NCBI GenBank assembly: GCA_003415625.1
Contig: PYIU01000002.1
Coordinates: 1,302,001-1,366,000 of the forward strand
Direction: 5' to 3'
Length of the DNA stretch: 64,000 nt
Source: Aquanectria penicillioides
Lineage: Eukaryota; Ascomycota; Sordariomycetes; Hypocreales; Nectriaceae
The notes under the pieces were generated by a model. That model did no database searches. It saw only the letters and a list, made by a program, of their open reading frames with translations, and was not told the origin of the DNA. The position numbers and the translations under genes are program-made. Shown here in pieces: positions 1 to 11,588 of the stretch; the first letter of the stretch is position 1, and each line of letters begins with the position of its first letter.

Positions 1-230
1 AGACCGAGGTATCATCGATGGTGCCTTCAAACCCTGGATTTACCTTCAACGAACGAAACCCCCTGCCCGGATCCCCCGCCCTCATAAAGACTCGCTCTCG
101 TTTTGCCTCGTCCAATATCACCTAGAAAATCAAACCGGTGCACGACAAACCACTCGGACGAAGCGCAATGCACTCAGGCCGGAGTCGGAGCGAAAGACTC
201 TCGATGTTCATCTAGGGGACCTAGGTCTGT

Positions 231-928
231 ATGCCCAAAAAGCTCAAGGACGAAAAGAACCGGCCCGGGAAAAAAGCCGGAAGGCCAAAGAGGATCAGCG
301 AAACCACAACTAACCAGGCCTCGAGCCCCAACGGCAGCACGGCGGAGATCGATCCCTTGTCCGTCCTTAGTACAGAGGAGCGTCAGGATCTAGACCAAAG
401 ATGGGACCAGTGGCAGCAGGTGACCTACACTGCGGCCACTAACCTCCTATCTATACCGGCGATGTCTCACGTCGTTGGCAATGCAGTTCCAGCCTGCAGT
501 TCAACTTCAGTCCTAAACCCAGCCTTGGTTGCGAACATCAATCCATTGGCTTCGCCATCTAATGCCTTCGAGTACGGGGCTGTTCAGGCAGTCACAGACC
601 CCAATACACCTCAAAGTCTTGGGAACGAAGGAGAAACCATTACCGTGAAACGGGAGTTGTCGCCGACACCGATCATGGAGCAGGCTCAAATCTCCGTCTA
701 CAATGATGTCAACGATCAGGCCGAGTCACCTTCAAGCTGGAAGCGGCCGCGAAACGACGCCGAGGATGAAGATGGCGATGACGGCAGCCTGTTTGGTAGC
801 CCGCGAAGCCCGAAGCGACGGCGAACCAGTCAGGAAGCGGGGGGAAGGCAAACAACGAGCGCCCTGGTGAGGGCTCGAGGCTCAGGAGAAGCCCTCGGGC
901 TAATGCCAAGACTCGTTTGTCCTCCTGA
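231..928 (+). CDS. Hypothetical basic nuclear protein, 5' end uncertain
   Basis: Not recognised. Codon use is clearly coding from the ATG at 231. The product starts with a lysine-rich segment containing an AT-hook-like KKAGRPKR (residues about 15-22), then a Ser/Pro/Asn-rich stretch, an acidic patch (DAEDEDGDD) and a nuclear-localisation-like SPKRRRT near the C-terminus. I place an intron at 867-910: donor GTGAGG, a CTAAT branch site 3 nt into its last 12 bases, acceptor CAAG. After splicing, the frame ends at TGA 926-928. Without splicing the frame runs to 1355 through implausible hydrophobic sequence. The 5' side is doubtful because another frame is open from base 2 to 313 and could be upstream coding sequence joined by an intron or a one-base error at the A run 237-241. 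It may be a DNA-binding or chromatin protein, but no family can be named. Confidence 0.45.
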
Positions 929-2221
929 GGGATGGGCTTGGAGCAGTTCCTTCATCGGCCATGCCCGTCAAGTGGCGGGAGTGACTAAGTTGCGCAGGGC
1001 AGTCAAGCAGTCTTTCAACAGGGATGGTGCCATCAAGCAAGCATATTTCTGCCAAAAAAAAAATGTGGCTCTTCTGTATCAGCTGCAGGGAGTCTCGATA
1101 TGTTTCATGCTTCTTTCTTTGTCTCCTTTTTCCTTTGTTCCCGGTCTGGCATACTTCTCAAAAGCAATGGAGTTAAGCATTGCGCTCATCCGGGGTTTCG
1201 ATGGGCCATTTCTTATAAAAATTTGTCATTATCACTCGAAAGGTGTATATCTTCGTTTCATACTTGTGGTTTTTTTTTTTAGATTAGCACTTTGGGGAGT
1301 TTGTTTTTTAGGTGGCATGGCGAGCATTCTCGGCGTTTGGGGGGTATCATCTTAGATGGAGTGGTAGCTGATAATGAGGAGAACACAACATATTCAAAGA
1401 CATATAGTACTGTACATGAGACTCGATTAGTAACAAAATGCCTTGGTTACTTGATCGAAGAAATAGAGCTCGGGCCAGAGATTGGTCCCCGTCGTCGTGA
1501 AATGTTCTTTAGTGACTCGAACAAAGGCTCTTGTGTCACTTGAACCGCGCCTCGAATGGACCTCTTAGTCTTGCACCCAAGCCTGGCATCCTCGACTTGT
1601 GAAGTGGCATGGTCAGCCCTAGGATGGAAAACGGGCCACAAAGGACAATCAGGGCTCGATCATGACGAGAGACAACGAGACGAACGTCCGTAATTGTGCG
1701 CCGAGGCGGAAAGCTTGATATCCACTCGGATACCATCTAGGAAGGCAGCAAGTCTGAGAATCCACTTGAGCAATCGATAGTAACGCCGGGCCAGGAGGAG
1801 GCCGAGCCCATTGCGACTTGCATTTCAAGTGCCTGAGGAGCTGCAGAGACGAGGCCACTTTCCAAGAACCTCACCCGGGGGCGCGGGAAGGGGGGCGCTG
1901 GCTAGCTCAACGACGGCGCGAGGGAACTAGGCTGATTGGACCGAGGCAAACGTCCATTGGGAAAGACTCGCGGGAAGTACAGTTGCGGTTGACAGCAAAA
2001 TGTAGCGCGGGACGGGGGTGCGTGGTGGTGGCTCACGGCAACGCCGATGGCGATGGGGGCGCACAAGGGGCGCTAACTGGCAGAGCGAGGAGCAGTGTTG
2101 CGCTAGGGTAGCTCTGCGGCCTGGGAGCTGAGGCCTGTTGAGCAGGGACGGTGCAGCGAGACCCGGAGTTTTGCGGCAGCAGAGGGTAGGACTTTGGTGA
2201 TGGGAAGTCGAGACACCGGGG

Positions 2222-2247
2222 GGGTGGTGGTGGTGGTGGTGGTGATG
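2222..2247 (+). repeat. (GGT)n microsatellite
   Basis: About eight GGT units, non-coding. Confidence 0.8.
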
Positions 2248-3014
2248 CGTTGTTGTTTGTCGTTGGTGGTGGTTGGGTTTGGGTTTGGAGTTGGACCTTG
2301 TTGTTTTGTTTTGTTTTTTTGGTGAGGAGCACGGGGTCTTGGGCGTACCAGCCCACGCAATGGCAGGTACATAGAAGCGGCAGTAGCAGAGGCTGAAAGG
2401 CGCGCACGCATATGAGTGGATGGGGACATGGATGATGATGATGATTGCTTTGCTGGATTGAGGGCCTGCGTCGGCGATGTGCGAGAGAGGAGAGAGACGA
2501 CAGTAAAACGTCTCGAAATTACAAAAAGAACCGGAAAGCCCGAGTCTGTCTAGGACATCTTACTTTTTCCTCATCCCAAGCCTCCACCTCGTCCTGCTTT
2601 GATCGCATCCCGTTGGCTGGATCATCCAATCCATCACGGTTGTCGTTGCCGTTGCTGTCACCAACACCAACACCATTGCCACCACCATCACCACTCACCT
2701 CTCGCCTCTCGCCTCTCACCACTCACCACTCAACACCACTTACTTACTCGCCCGTCACACCTCACCCCCAGAGAGCCCTAGCCCCCTCGTTCCATCGCTT
2801 TGTGAGGTCAGGGATCTCCTTCCCCCTCCCTTCCCCTCGGGTGTCTGTTCTCTCGCTCGGGGAATTTTGTGCATCATCCTGGGAGTAATCTGACAACAGC
2901 GCATCGGAAGGGGGCACGGTCGGGCCATCCAATCATCAATTAACCTAGGGCTTGCCTGTGTGACTGGCTGTGGCTGAACCAAGTTCAGAATTTGGCTCAC
3001 ACACTGCTAGGTAC

Positions 3015-3056
3015 TGCTCTGTGCTCTGTGCTCTGTGCTCTGTGCTCTCTGTGCTC
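3015..3056 (+). repeat. GTGCTCT tandem heptamer repeat
   Basis: About six near-perfect units of a 7-bp repeat lie upstream of the phosphodiesterase gene. The period of 7 could not encode a regular protein repeat and the tract is not in a credible gene. Confidence 0.8.
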
Positions 3057-4248
3057 CTTGCTCTGGGCTTTGAATGGGAGACCCTGCTCGTTCGTTTCGT
3101 TGGAGCCAACCCTCGCCTCACCCAGTTCTCATCCTTAATCACATCTCGACCTCCAGAGCCCGGTATGAACTAGCGCCTTGTATATCCACACCACTCCCGC
3201 CTTCTCGCCTCACGCCTCTCCACTGCGCTCCACTCCCCGATCGACCGGTTGACAGACGACACCGACGGCACCTCTAACAGCACGGGCTCTTGTCCTGTCT
3301 GGTCTTGATTCGAGCTTGACTGTTTCCCGATCTGCTCGCCCTTCCGAACCACCAGGTGCAAGGCGAAACCGCCATCGCTTTTGTGCTTGGAGTCGAAATC
3401 TCCATCCCTCAACCCAACCTTCGGTCCCCTTTCTTCTCTTTGTTCTAAGGATTCTCATCCGCCAACTACGCAGGGCCACCAGAGTGAGCAGCTTGGTCAA
3501 AGAGTCAGTCAGCACGACTGCGCTGCGCCGATATCTGGATCCTACTTGCACAGCATCCCATCCCATTCATTTTACTTTCTTCCTCTTCCCTTCCTCCAAT
3601 CTTCTTCCCCATTACACACGCCGCACTGCACGACCCATCTGTACCATCCATCCCATCGTATTCCGCTGCTTCGTGCGCCGTCCATCACGTGCCCGACTAC
3701 TTTTCAACCTCGAACCATTGCCAACAGACGTCCGTCATCCCCAGCCCAGATTGCCGGGTCGTCGTTGCTGTCCCGCATCACAGCGCATCGCATCACATCA
3801 CCTCGCATCCGATCGGCTCCGCTGCGTCGCGCATTACCAGTGTCATTACCCAGCGACCACACCAACTCCAGACACCACGGGCCCCATCTGGAAACCAGCG
3901 TGTCGGGACCTCTGGCGTAACAAGCACACGGATACAGATACAGACACAGACTTGCAGGTCGTTTGTTGAAGTCTTTCCTTTTTCTCTCAAGACGGATTGA
4001 ATTGGCCTCGAGGCGGCAACGGCCATCTGCAGCACCCGAAGCCACAGCCTCCTGCACGCCGGCACTTCTGCTGTCCATTCACACGCCGTGCTTTGCCGTG
4101 TGTTGCGCTGAATACGGCCCCGGCCCGGATTTGCAGCGTCATTCTACGTCTGACCCGCATCAAGTCCAATACTCGCACCCGGTGTGGCGGCGACATCTCA
4201 CAGTAGCCACAACCCTCAATCCCGGCGCCATCTTCATCGCGTTCAGCC

Positions 4249-6139
4249 ATGAGCGAAGAGGCGGTTAACCCTGCGCTGCAGGTAATCGTCTTGGTGGGTG
4301 GCTCTTTTCTTTGTTTGATTCTGCCTCCATGATCTATTCATTTCATCTACACAATGTCTCTTATTACTTTTTCCATCAATCCTATTTTAGGTGGCTTGAG
4401 GACCTCGTCCATCGTGGGCAATAACACAGACATGTGTGGCACTGAGATCGATGCAACATTGTCGAAGAATGTCGGGGAACCGGCCAAGCTTCGATACGAA
4501 GTCTCATCTCTTTTCTCATGTACTGGCTCAATCTATGCGCCCAACTGCAACGCGCGCGCCACGCCCCAAAGTACCTTTTCATGATCCCGTCGTCGCGGTC
4601 GTACCCATGTCAACCACATCTTGCCTAAATTCATTCTCCAATCACAACATGGAGCACTCCCATATGAAGACAGACTTGCTAATCTATAACCTCACAGGGC
4701 TCTGGCGGTGGACCTCAGGAATCAAACACCACCGCCTTTCTCGTCCGATCAGTTGAGCAGGAATGGCGGAGGGGCTCCATCGTAGCTGTCGATGCTGGAG
4801 TTCACCTCTCCTCTATAACTCGTCTCCTCGAAGAAGCTATTCCCTCAGCAAACCCTGAACCCCCCTTCACTCTCACCACTGGCCCGTTTGCCGGTCTCTC
4901 TCTACCGCACATCTCTGCGTCTGCCAATGCCGCTCATATCACCCGCTCGCTCGTTGACACGTATCTCATCACCCATCCTCATCTGGACCACATCTCCGGG
5001 TTTGTCGTCAATACCGCTGGCCTTCCCGGAACTCGACCAAAAAAGTGGCCGCACTTCCCAGCACTATCCAGGCATTAAAGACACACATCTTCAACAATGT
5101 CATCTGGCCCAATCTAAGCGACGAGAATAACGGCGCCGGCCTGGTAACTTATCTGCGGTTGGTGGAGGGAGGTAGCCCTGCACTGGGCGATGGGGAAGGC
5201 AGGGGCTATTCGGAGGTCTGCGACGGCCTCCTCGTCAAAATCTGGAGCGTGAGCCACGGTCACTGTATCGAAAAGCATAGCCATCGAGGTTCAGCTTCAA
5301 GCGCTTCGACTCGTTTTGGTAGCCAAGACGGTTCCAGCCAGACCCCACGACGTGAAATGCACAGCCATGCCTCGCAGGCCCTGAGAACATCGAGCCTGCT
5401 CAGCCAAGCTACATTTGGCCCTGGGTCTCCTCAAGCAGAGCAAGAAAGGGTATGCGTGTACGATTCGAGTGCCTATTTCATCCAAGACCATACCACCCGA
5501 CGCGAGGTCCTCATCTTTGGCGACGTGGAGCCTGATACCATCTCTCTAAGCCCTAGGAATCTGCAGATTTGGCAAGAGGCTGCTCCCAAAATCGTTTCCG
5601 GGAATCTCAAGGCTATTTTCATCGAATGCAGCTACGACGATTCGCAGTGCAACGATCGTCTCTTTGGTCACCTGAAGCCCATCTTCGTCATCGAAGAACT
5701 GCGCACCTTGGCCTCTGAAGTCGAGATCGCTCGCAAGATGCGCGCCCTCGAATCAAAGAAGCGGAAGCGCATTGGCAGCACCGCTGAGGAACCTCCACGC
5801 CGTGTTCCTTCCAACCCAGGACTTGACTCCCCGGTCTCTCCAAAGACTATCAAGACCAATATGGCGGGCGACACAGCCCTCCCTGGTCCGGACACCCCGC
5901 ACATAGCCACTCCAACGGCTGAACTCTCTATAAGGGATATCGAGCCTCTCGGTCCCACCTCTGGCCCGAAGCGACAACTTGATGGCCTCAAGGTGGTCAT
6001 CATCCATGTCAAGGACCGGTTGCAAGATGGGCCTCCAGTAGGAGAGACTATTCTGCAAGAATTGCAAGAGTATGAATTGGATGCACAGCTAGGGTGCGAG
6101 TTTATTGTGTCACACCCGGGACAGAGCTTCTATCTATGA
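4249..6139 (+). CDS. Class II (low-affinity) cAMP phosphodiesterase, frameshifted
   Basis: Homologue of the yeast Pde1 class II cyclic-nucleotide phosphodiesterase, a metallo-beta-lactamase-fold enzyme that hydrolyses cAMP to 5'-AMP and damps PKA signalling. Exon 1 is 4249-4293 (MSEEAVNPALQVIVL). Intron 1 is unusually long, 4294-4697 (donor GTGGGT, acceptor CACAG). Exon 2, 4698-6139, continues in phase with the family's GSGGGPQESN motif. The metal-binding signature HPHLDHISG lies near residue 100. Further conserved blocks are NNVIWPNLSD, FGDVEPD, FIECSYDDSQ, GHLKP and the C-terminal VVIIHVKD. The reading frame breaks at the A run 5039-5044, where six A are present and seven are needed to pass from GLPGTRPK to VAALPSTIQ. 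Total coding length is 1487 nt, one short of a multiple of three, so a single lost A explains it. The gene is convergent with the next one. Confidence 0.93.
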
Positions 6140-6543
6140 TTTTCCGCTTAGACTGCATAATGGGCTCGGGGTATGGATATCAAAGCCCAAGGAGCGAATA
6201 CCACGTTTTTCATGACGAGATCCATGCGCAAAAGTGGTTGGCGGTGCAGGGAACCACGTGCTGGGTCATGACTTAATTTCTTGGTGTGCAAAAATTTCGA
6301 GCATGAGTTAGGAATTATATTTCTCGCATTTGATCTGATGCAGAGCCCCCTTGCTTTATCAACATTGAAATGGGGCGGAGGTTTGCATCAACAATTGGGC
6401 TTGGATTTTGTGGATGAAACTTTATGATTTACGGATTCTGGGCAACTATGGACAGATGATTCTGAATATATTTTGCAGGTCATCGATACCAGTGTCTATG
6501 TCTAATTTTACGTGTCTAGCTTATGAGATAAAATGATTCCCCT
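6140..6543. other. Convergent 3' spacer
   Basis: A+T-rich spacer between the converging ends of the phosphodiesterase and flavin-reductase-like genes. It presumably holds both 3' UTRs; nothing else was seen. Confidence 0.7.
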
Positions 6544-7584
6544 TTATGAGCTCATGTCCCCGTTGGCTCCATTGGTTCCATTCGCTCCATTCTGGCCCTT
6601 ATTCTTAAGCTTCTCGTACGCCTCTAGTCCTCCCACATCCTTGTCAAAGTCGGTTCGGGGCAGTTCAACAACATCCGTCAGTCTAGAATAGGTGATGCCC
6701 CCCAGACGGCTAATGGGCCGCAGCACGGCAGGGTCGACAAGGTTCTTCTCCTCGTTGATGGCATCCTCTCTCACCCAGAACCTGGTGCCCTCGAGGATGA
6801 GGACGGTGCCAGACTTGTTGCCGGGCCGGGCACGGCTGTCGTACTCCTTGATGGTGTCCAGCTTGGCCTCCACGCTCACAATGGCCTCGCGCACACGAGG
6901 GCACTTGACCGTCTGGCAGTCCTCGGCGGGGGTCAGGCCGGAGATGTCCCACTCGGAAACTCCGTAGGGGGCGTTGGCGCTGGTCGCGTTGGCAGCCTCG
7001 AGGAAGTGCTCCGAGATGATGTTGATGACGCACTCGCCGGAGTCGGCAATGTTGCGCAGCGTGTCCTTGGCGCGGTCCAGGCCGCTCGCGATGCCGACGA
7101 CGAACAGCGGCGGGTCGTGGTTGACGATGCTGAAGTAGCTGAAGGGTGCGAGGTTGGAGCCTGATCCGTCTGCGGCGCGGGAGCTGATGAATGCGATGGG
7201 GCGAGGAATGACGGAGGAGATCATGAGCTTGTAGTTGAAGGACGCAGCCCGGCCGGGCTCGTGGGGGTCAATTGCGACGTGCGCCTTGGCCTCGTTGCCC
7301 TCGTGGAGGCGGTTTGCGCCAGAGCCGAACGTCCACTCGGGATCGGCCGTCTTGGTGTAGTGGAATTGCGCCGAGGCATCCCAGTCCGGGCGGGTTGCCT
7401 CGACGGACTTGAAGTCCGGGTGAGGGTTGCGCTTCATGTTGTCGGCCATTTTGAGTATGCGGGGCGTCGTGGTGAAGCGGCGACGGGAGTTGGCAACGGC
7501 AGATGAGGGGCGAAGGAGAATGACGGGCCGAGAAAGCAAAGGATGCATGTACGAGGTGGGAAGAATGGACGGAGCAGGAAGCAT
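6544..7584 (-). CDS. Flavin reductase-like (FMN-binding split-barrel) protein
   Basis: A 346-residue, intronless protein. Residues about 110-300 match the flavin reductase-like, FMN-binding split-barrel family: MISSVIPRPIAFISSR, NLAPFSYFSIVNHDPPLFVV, KDTLRNI..GECVINI and a SRLGGITYS near the end. Members bind FMN and are often NAD(P)H:flavin oxidoreductases, but the substrate of the fungal branch is not known to me. The first 46 residues are Arg/Ser/Pro-rich without acidic residues and contain RRRFTTTPRIL, which reads as a mitochondrial presequence. An internal ATG (MADNMKRN, codon at about 7449) could yield a cytosolic form. The ATG at 7584 is preceded in frame by a TTG and is taken as the start. 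The C-terminus is an Asn/Gly low-complexity tail. Divergent from the tRNase Z gene. Confidence 0.85.
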   Translation of the reverse strand: MLPAPSILPTSYMHPLLSRPVILLRPSSAVANSRRRFTTTPRILKMADNMKRNPHPDFKSVEATRPDWDASAQFHYTKTADPEWTFGSGANRLHEGNEAKAHVAIDPHEPGRAASFNYKLMISSVIPRPIAFISSRAADGSGSNLAPFSYFSIVNHDPPLFVVGIASGLDRAKDTLRNIADSGECVINIISEHFLEAANATSANAPYGVSEWDISGLTPAEDCQTVKCPRVREAIVSVEAKLDTIKEYDSRARPGNKSGTVLILEGTRFWVREDAINEEKNLVDPAVLRPISRLGGITYSRLTDVVELPRTDFDKDVGGLEAYEKLKNKGQNGANGTNGANGDMSS

Positions 7585-8742
7585 CAAGTAGGAGGCAGGA
7601 AAGGAGAGGGAGTCGGTGTGCTTTTTACAGATTGGTTTATAAGCAACGCGCGCCGTGGTTGTGGTGGAGATGGCGGCACCACGTCGCCATGGGAGCGGTA
7701 GCCTCTAGGCTACGAATTGGCGATCCGCAAGTTATCTCCATGCTTGGCTTTCCTACATCAGGGAAGCGAGATGGCAAGGATACTCAAATCCGAGCCTGTC
7801 AGGGATTCCGGGATATGTCCTGTCCGCCAGCATAAGGCGGGCTGTCGTCAAGACGCAACTCATCACCAGATGCCACTTTTGGTACACGTTGAAGAATCGC
7901 ATCCAGCTGCCATTGAAGTCCCCCCCTTTCTAGAATCTTCGCAAAGCAATTAACCACTAGGACCTCATCCTTCGCCGGCTCGCAACGGTGTGTGGCGGCG
8001 AGATTCCGCGATCCGATCGGGTGAGGGAAGTGGGAGGTGGGTAGTGGGAGGTGAGAGGTGGAAAGGTCGCGGGGTTGCAGCCACTCGATGCGGGGCAGAT
8101 AAGATATGTTGCTGTCGCAGAGCCGGGTACCTACAGTGAGGCAGTGAGGTAGAAGCTGTCAGACCCTAAACGGCGGGGGATCTCATCTATGTGGTGGGCA
8201 ATGGGTAAGCTTTAACTGGGTTAATACAGGTAGGTTGCTTATTATAGATGTTGGGATTTTGGTTTTCTTCATTGTCTTGGTTGCACGACCAACATTGGAT
8301 GCCTCCCAGCGGTTCTGTCTCCTCCACAGTAAGACGGACGGGACGGGTACTTGCGCAGGATGCGATCACCATATTATGAGTCCTTTGCCGTCGCATCGCC
8401 CGGCGTGACCTTATTTGATAGATCCAAAAGCCACACTGCAATAATCCCTATTCGATGCATGAGTCACTCATCGGATGTCCCAAAGAAACCTCATCACGAG
8501 GTTGGCCGCTGGTTGTACGCCGCTGGCTCCAGGGTAGGCCAGGCAGGGGTTGCTGGTTTTATGTAATCCAAATGACGTAGTGTTAATTGGCCGCATCGCG
8601 CACCGCATGGCTTGGGGCTAAGTTAGCGCAACGCAGTCCAGAGTCACTCGCCGCAACACCAAAAAAAAAAAAAGTTGACCGTGGGGCACAAGGCAACTCG
8701 CGTTACAGTCAGCTTTCGACTCTGCACATTTCGCACCAGTCG
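7585..8742. other. Divergent intergenic (bidirectional promoter) region
   Basis: Spacer of about 1.15 kb between the divergent flavin-reductase-like and tRNase Z genes, which must contain both promoters. It carries a GGGAGGTGGG-type purine run (about 8026-8060), a GGTACCTAC element near 8126 and an A13 run near 8660. No gene was found. Confidence 0.6.
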
Positions 8743-11588
8743 ATGCTGCAGCAGTCCCCCAGATCTGCTCTGCGAATCATTGCCTTCTGGCCCATGTAAG
8801 TTCCTTCTTCATGGAAAGATGGGGCTCTCGGCGCCTCAGTTATTTATTCCCTTCTCTTAGCCACCCTTCTTCGCTCGCTGGTTTCCATTCGTCTCGCACA
8901 CTTGGGACCAATTCTTCGCTCCCATCTCCACTTCGACCTCGGCCGCGATCCTGGCCTCCCCCGCCCAGCTTCCATTTCGGTCGAAATCTCACCTCATCCC
9001 GCTGCCTACGACGCAAGCATTTTATACCAACCCTCCGGACTCCGAAAAATAAGCCAGCCGCCAACATACCCACCCCAATGACGACCACCGTCGAAATCGC
9101 CAGCGCTCCCACCGCGGACACTGAAGGGACAACGCTCTTTGTACACTCCGAAAAGCATTCTTACCTCTTTGGTCGCGTTTCCGAGGGCACCCAGCGAGCC
9201 TTCAATAACCGCCGACTTGGCATGGGAAGTACCGAGCAGCTCTTCCTCAGTGGCAGCATCAATTGGAACCATATCGGGGGTTTGTTTGGTTACGCTCTTA
9301 CTGTAGCAAACTCCCTCGACGCATCCAGAGAGCAGGCTATTCAGACGAACTTGGAGAGGGCACAGAGGGGTGTAAAACAGCTCACTATCAACTTGAATGA
9401 GACGCTGAACATCCATGGAGGCGATAACCTGTGCCACACTCTGGCCTCGTGCCGTTCCGTCATCCTCCGTCAGCCTATATCCGTGTCTACTTTTGAGCAG
9501 AGGGAGGACCCAAGGGCCGAAAACCCGGAGAACCTCGAGGCTGACTGGCAAGACGATGGCATTCGAGTATGGAAGGTTCCGGTTCGCCGGGCGCGTTCGA
9601 GCAGTCCGCAAAAACGACGGTTCGCAAGCCCCAGTGACGGCGACTCCGCTGCGTTGACCGATATCTTCAAGCCATTGGAACGTCCCTCCGACCCGACTCT
9701 GGCATCACTAGTCGTTGAGAAGTCCATGTTTAATGGGAAAATCGGAGGTAACCTTACCTTGGTCCCCATGAAGCTTTCTAGGGTCCAGGAGAACAACACG
9801 GTCTTTACTCGAGAAGATGGGGTCTTGACTCCGTACCGGGGGCCATTTGCAGGGCCTGGTGTTGAGCTGGCCAACCCCAATGCCACTGTCTGGGTGATGG
9901 CGGCAACAGAGTCTACTCGTGAACAGAAGGAGGATGTCATCCGTCTGAACCACTCCGCTCTCCCCCCTACGACCTACAGCGAGACATCCATGTCCTACAT
10001 CGTCAAATGTCACGAGCGTCGAGGCAAGTTTAACCCGACAGCTGCAAAAGGCTTCGGTGTGAAACCAACCGACTTCAAGCTGTTGACTTCTGGCCAAACC
10101 GTCCAAGGCAAAGATGGAGTCATGGTGGCCCCCGAAATGGTGATGGGAGAGGCCCAGCCCGGAAAGGGGTTTGTTGTTGCGGATATCGAATCTCGCGACT
10201 TTCTCGACTCGTTCCTGGAACGTCCTGAGTGGTCCAATCCTACCTTGATGTCGGACATTGTTGCCATGTACTGGATCTTGGGTTCTGGCTTGGCCAACGA
10301 CGCACGACTCCAAAAGTTCATCGACAATCACTCAAGCTTCAAGCACATTATCTGCTCCAGCGACACCTGTCCTAACATGGTTTCTCTCCCTGGGCCGGCT
10401 GAACTCCAAACCCGGCTCCATTGCGTGGACCCTGATAGATTTGGCCTCCTCAAGTATGACAACACCGCCAAGGGAGCAGCCCTTGAGTCCCCCAAAGCCG
10501 AACCCGGCCGTGTTGGCAACAAAATCTTGCTCATGCCTCGCGTCACCTTTGACGCTGGAAAGGTGGCTCCTTTCCCGAACCTGCTCGAAGCCGCCAAGTC
10601 CATCGATGAGAATATCCTCGACATGGCCCGCAAGGCCCAAGAGGAAACGGCTGTCCCGGAGTTCTTGCGGGGCGTCGAGGAAGAAGAGGTAGATATTCCC
10701 AACCGAGATGCGGAAATCATCGCCCTGGGCACAGGATCATCGGTCCCTGGCAAGTACCGCAATGTTTCAGCCACCCTGATTCGCGTCCCTGGGTTTGGCA
10801 ACTATCTCCTTGACTGCGGCGAAGGAACTCTCGGCCAGATTCGCCGACTATACGGTGAGGAGGAGACGCAAAATATCCTGCGCGACTTGAGATGCATAGC
10901 AATCAGCCACTTGCATGCTGATCACCACCTGGGTACCCCGACTCTCATCAAAGCCTGGTACGAGACCACCCTGGACAATACCAATGCCAAATTGGCCGTC
11001 ACTTGCATCCACAGATACCGTCAGCTTCTCGAAGAAGTGTCACAGGTCGAAGACATCGGTTTCCACCGCTTGGATTTTGTTAGTTGCTCTAGGTCAGGCG
11101 ACAAGCAGTTGACCATTGCCGAGGAAATGAACAGCCAATTTGGCATTGCATCTATCAAGCGCATCCCCGTTCCTCACTGCTGGCGTTCCGACGCTGTGCA
11201 GATCGAACTCACTTCTGGCCTTCGCATTGCCTATTCGGGCGATTGCCGTCCCTCGGACGCCTTTGCACGCGAGTGCGAAGGCGCCCACCTGCTCATCCAC
11301 GAGTGCACCTTTGACGATGACATGGTATCTCATGCCAAGAAGAAGATGCACTCAACCTTTTCCGAAGCTCTGGATGTTGCAGAGAAGATGAAGGCCCGCC
11401 GGATCTTGCTCACGCACTTTTCCCAGCGCTATGTCAAGTCCGAATCCCTCAAGCGTGACAAGAAAAACTTGGGAGAGGTTCTCATGGCGTTTGATCACAT
11501 GTGTGTTCGTTTGGGAGATTTCAAGACTGCAGCGGCGTTTCAGCCGGCGATGGCAAAGATGCTGCAGGAGGCGAACGAGAAGGAATAA
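8743..11588 (+). CDS. TRZ1: Ribonuclease Z, long form (tRNase Z / ELAC2)
   Basis: The endonuclease that removes 3' trailers from pre-tRNAs. The long-form architecture is complete: an N-terminal degenerate beta-lactamase half (from TTLFVHSEKHSYLFGRVSEG to about residue 600), then the catalytic half beginning EIIALGTGSSVPGKYRN (about residue 640). The zinc motif is HLHADHHLG (about 699), followed by PVPHCWRSDA, AYSGDCRPSD, LLIHECTFDDD and LTHFSQRY (about 868). My preferred 5' model is exon 8743-8795, intron 8796-8860 (donor GTAAGT, acceptor TTCTCTTAG), exon 8861-11588, giving 926 residues. This joins MLQQSPRSALRIIAFWP in frame to HPSSLAGFHSSRTL, an Arg/Ser-rich mitochondrial-type leader with no acids. 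Alternatives are an unspliced start at ATG 8811, or ATG 9078 (MTTTVEIAS), where family homology starts and a nuclear/cytosolic form would begin. The branch site of the intron is weak. Confidence 0.93.

Larger units (their letters stand above)
929..4248. other. Gene-free region with long CT-rich leader/promoter
   Basis: No convincing gene was found. The right half, from about 2560 to 4240, is strongly pyrimidine-rich on the + strand and rich in CCATC/CTC repeats. That is typical of the promoter and 5' leader of filamentous ascomycete genes and belongs to the phosphodiesterase gene starting at 4249. Short ORFs here are Ser/Pro/His-rich low-complexity readings with no family resemblance. Simple repeats lie at 2222-2247 (GGT), 2431-2446 (GAT) and 3015-3056 (a GTGCTCT-type 7-mer). 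Confidence 0.6.

Noticed and set aside
2033..2429. Leftward ORFs rich in Thr/Pro
   Set aside because: They are translations of the (GGT)n microsatellite region.
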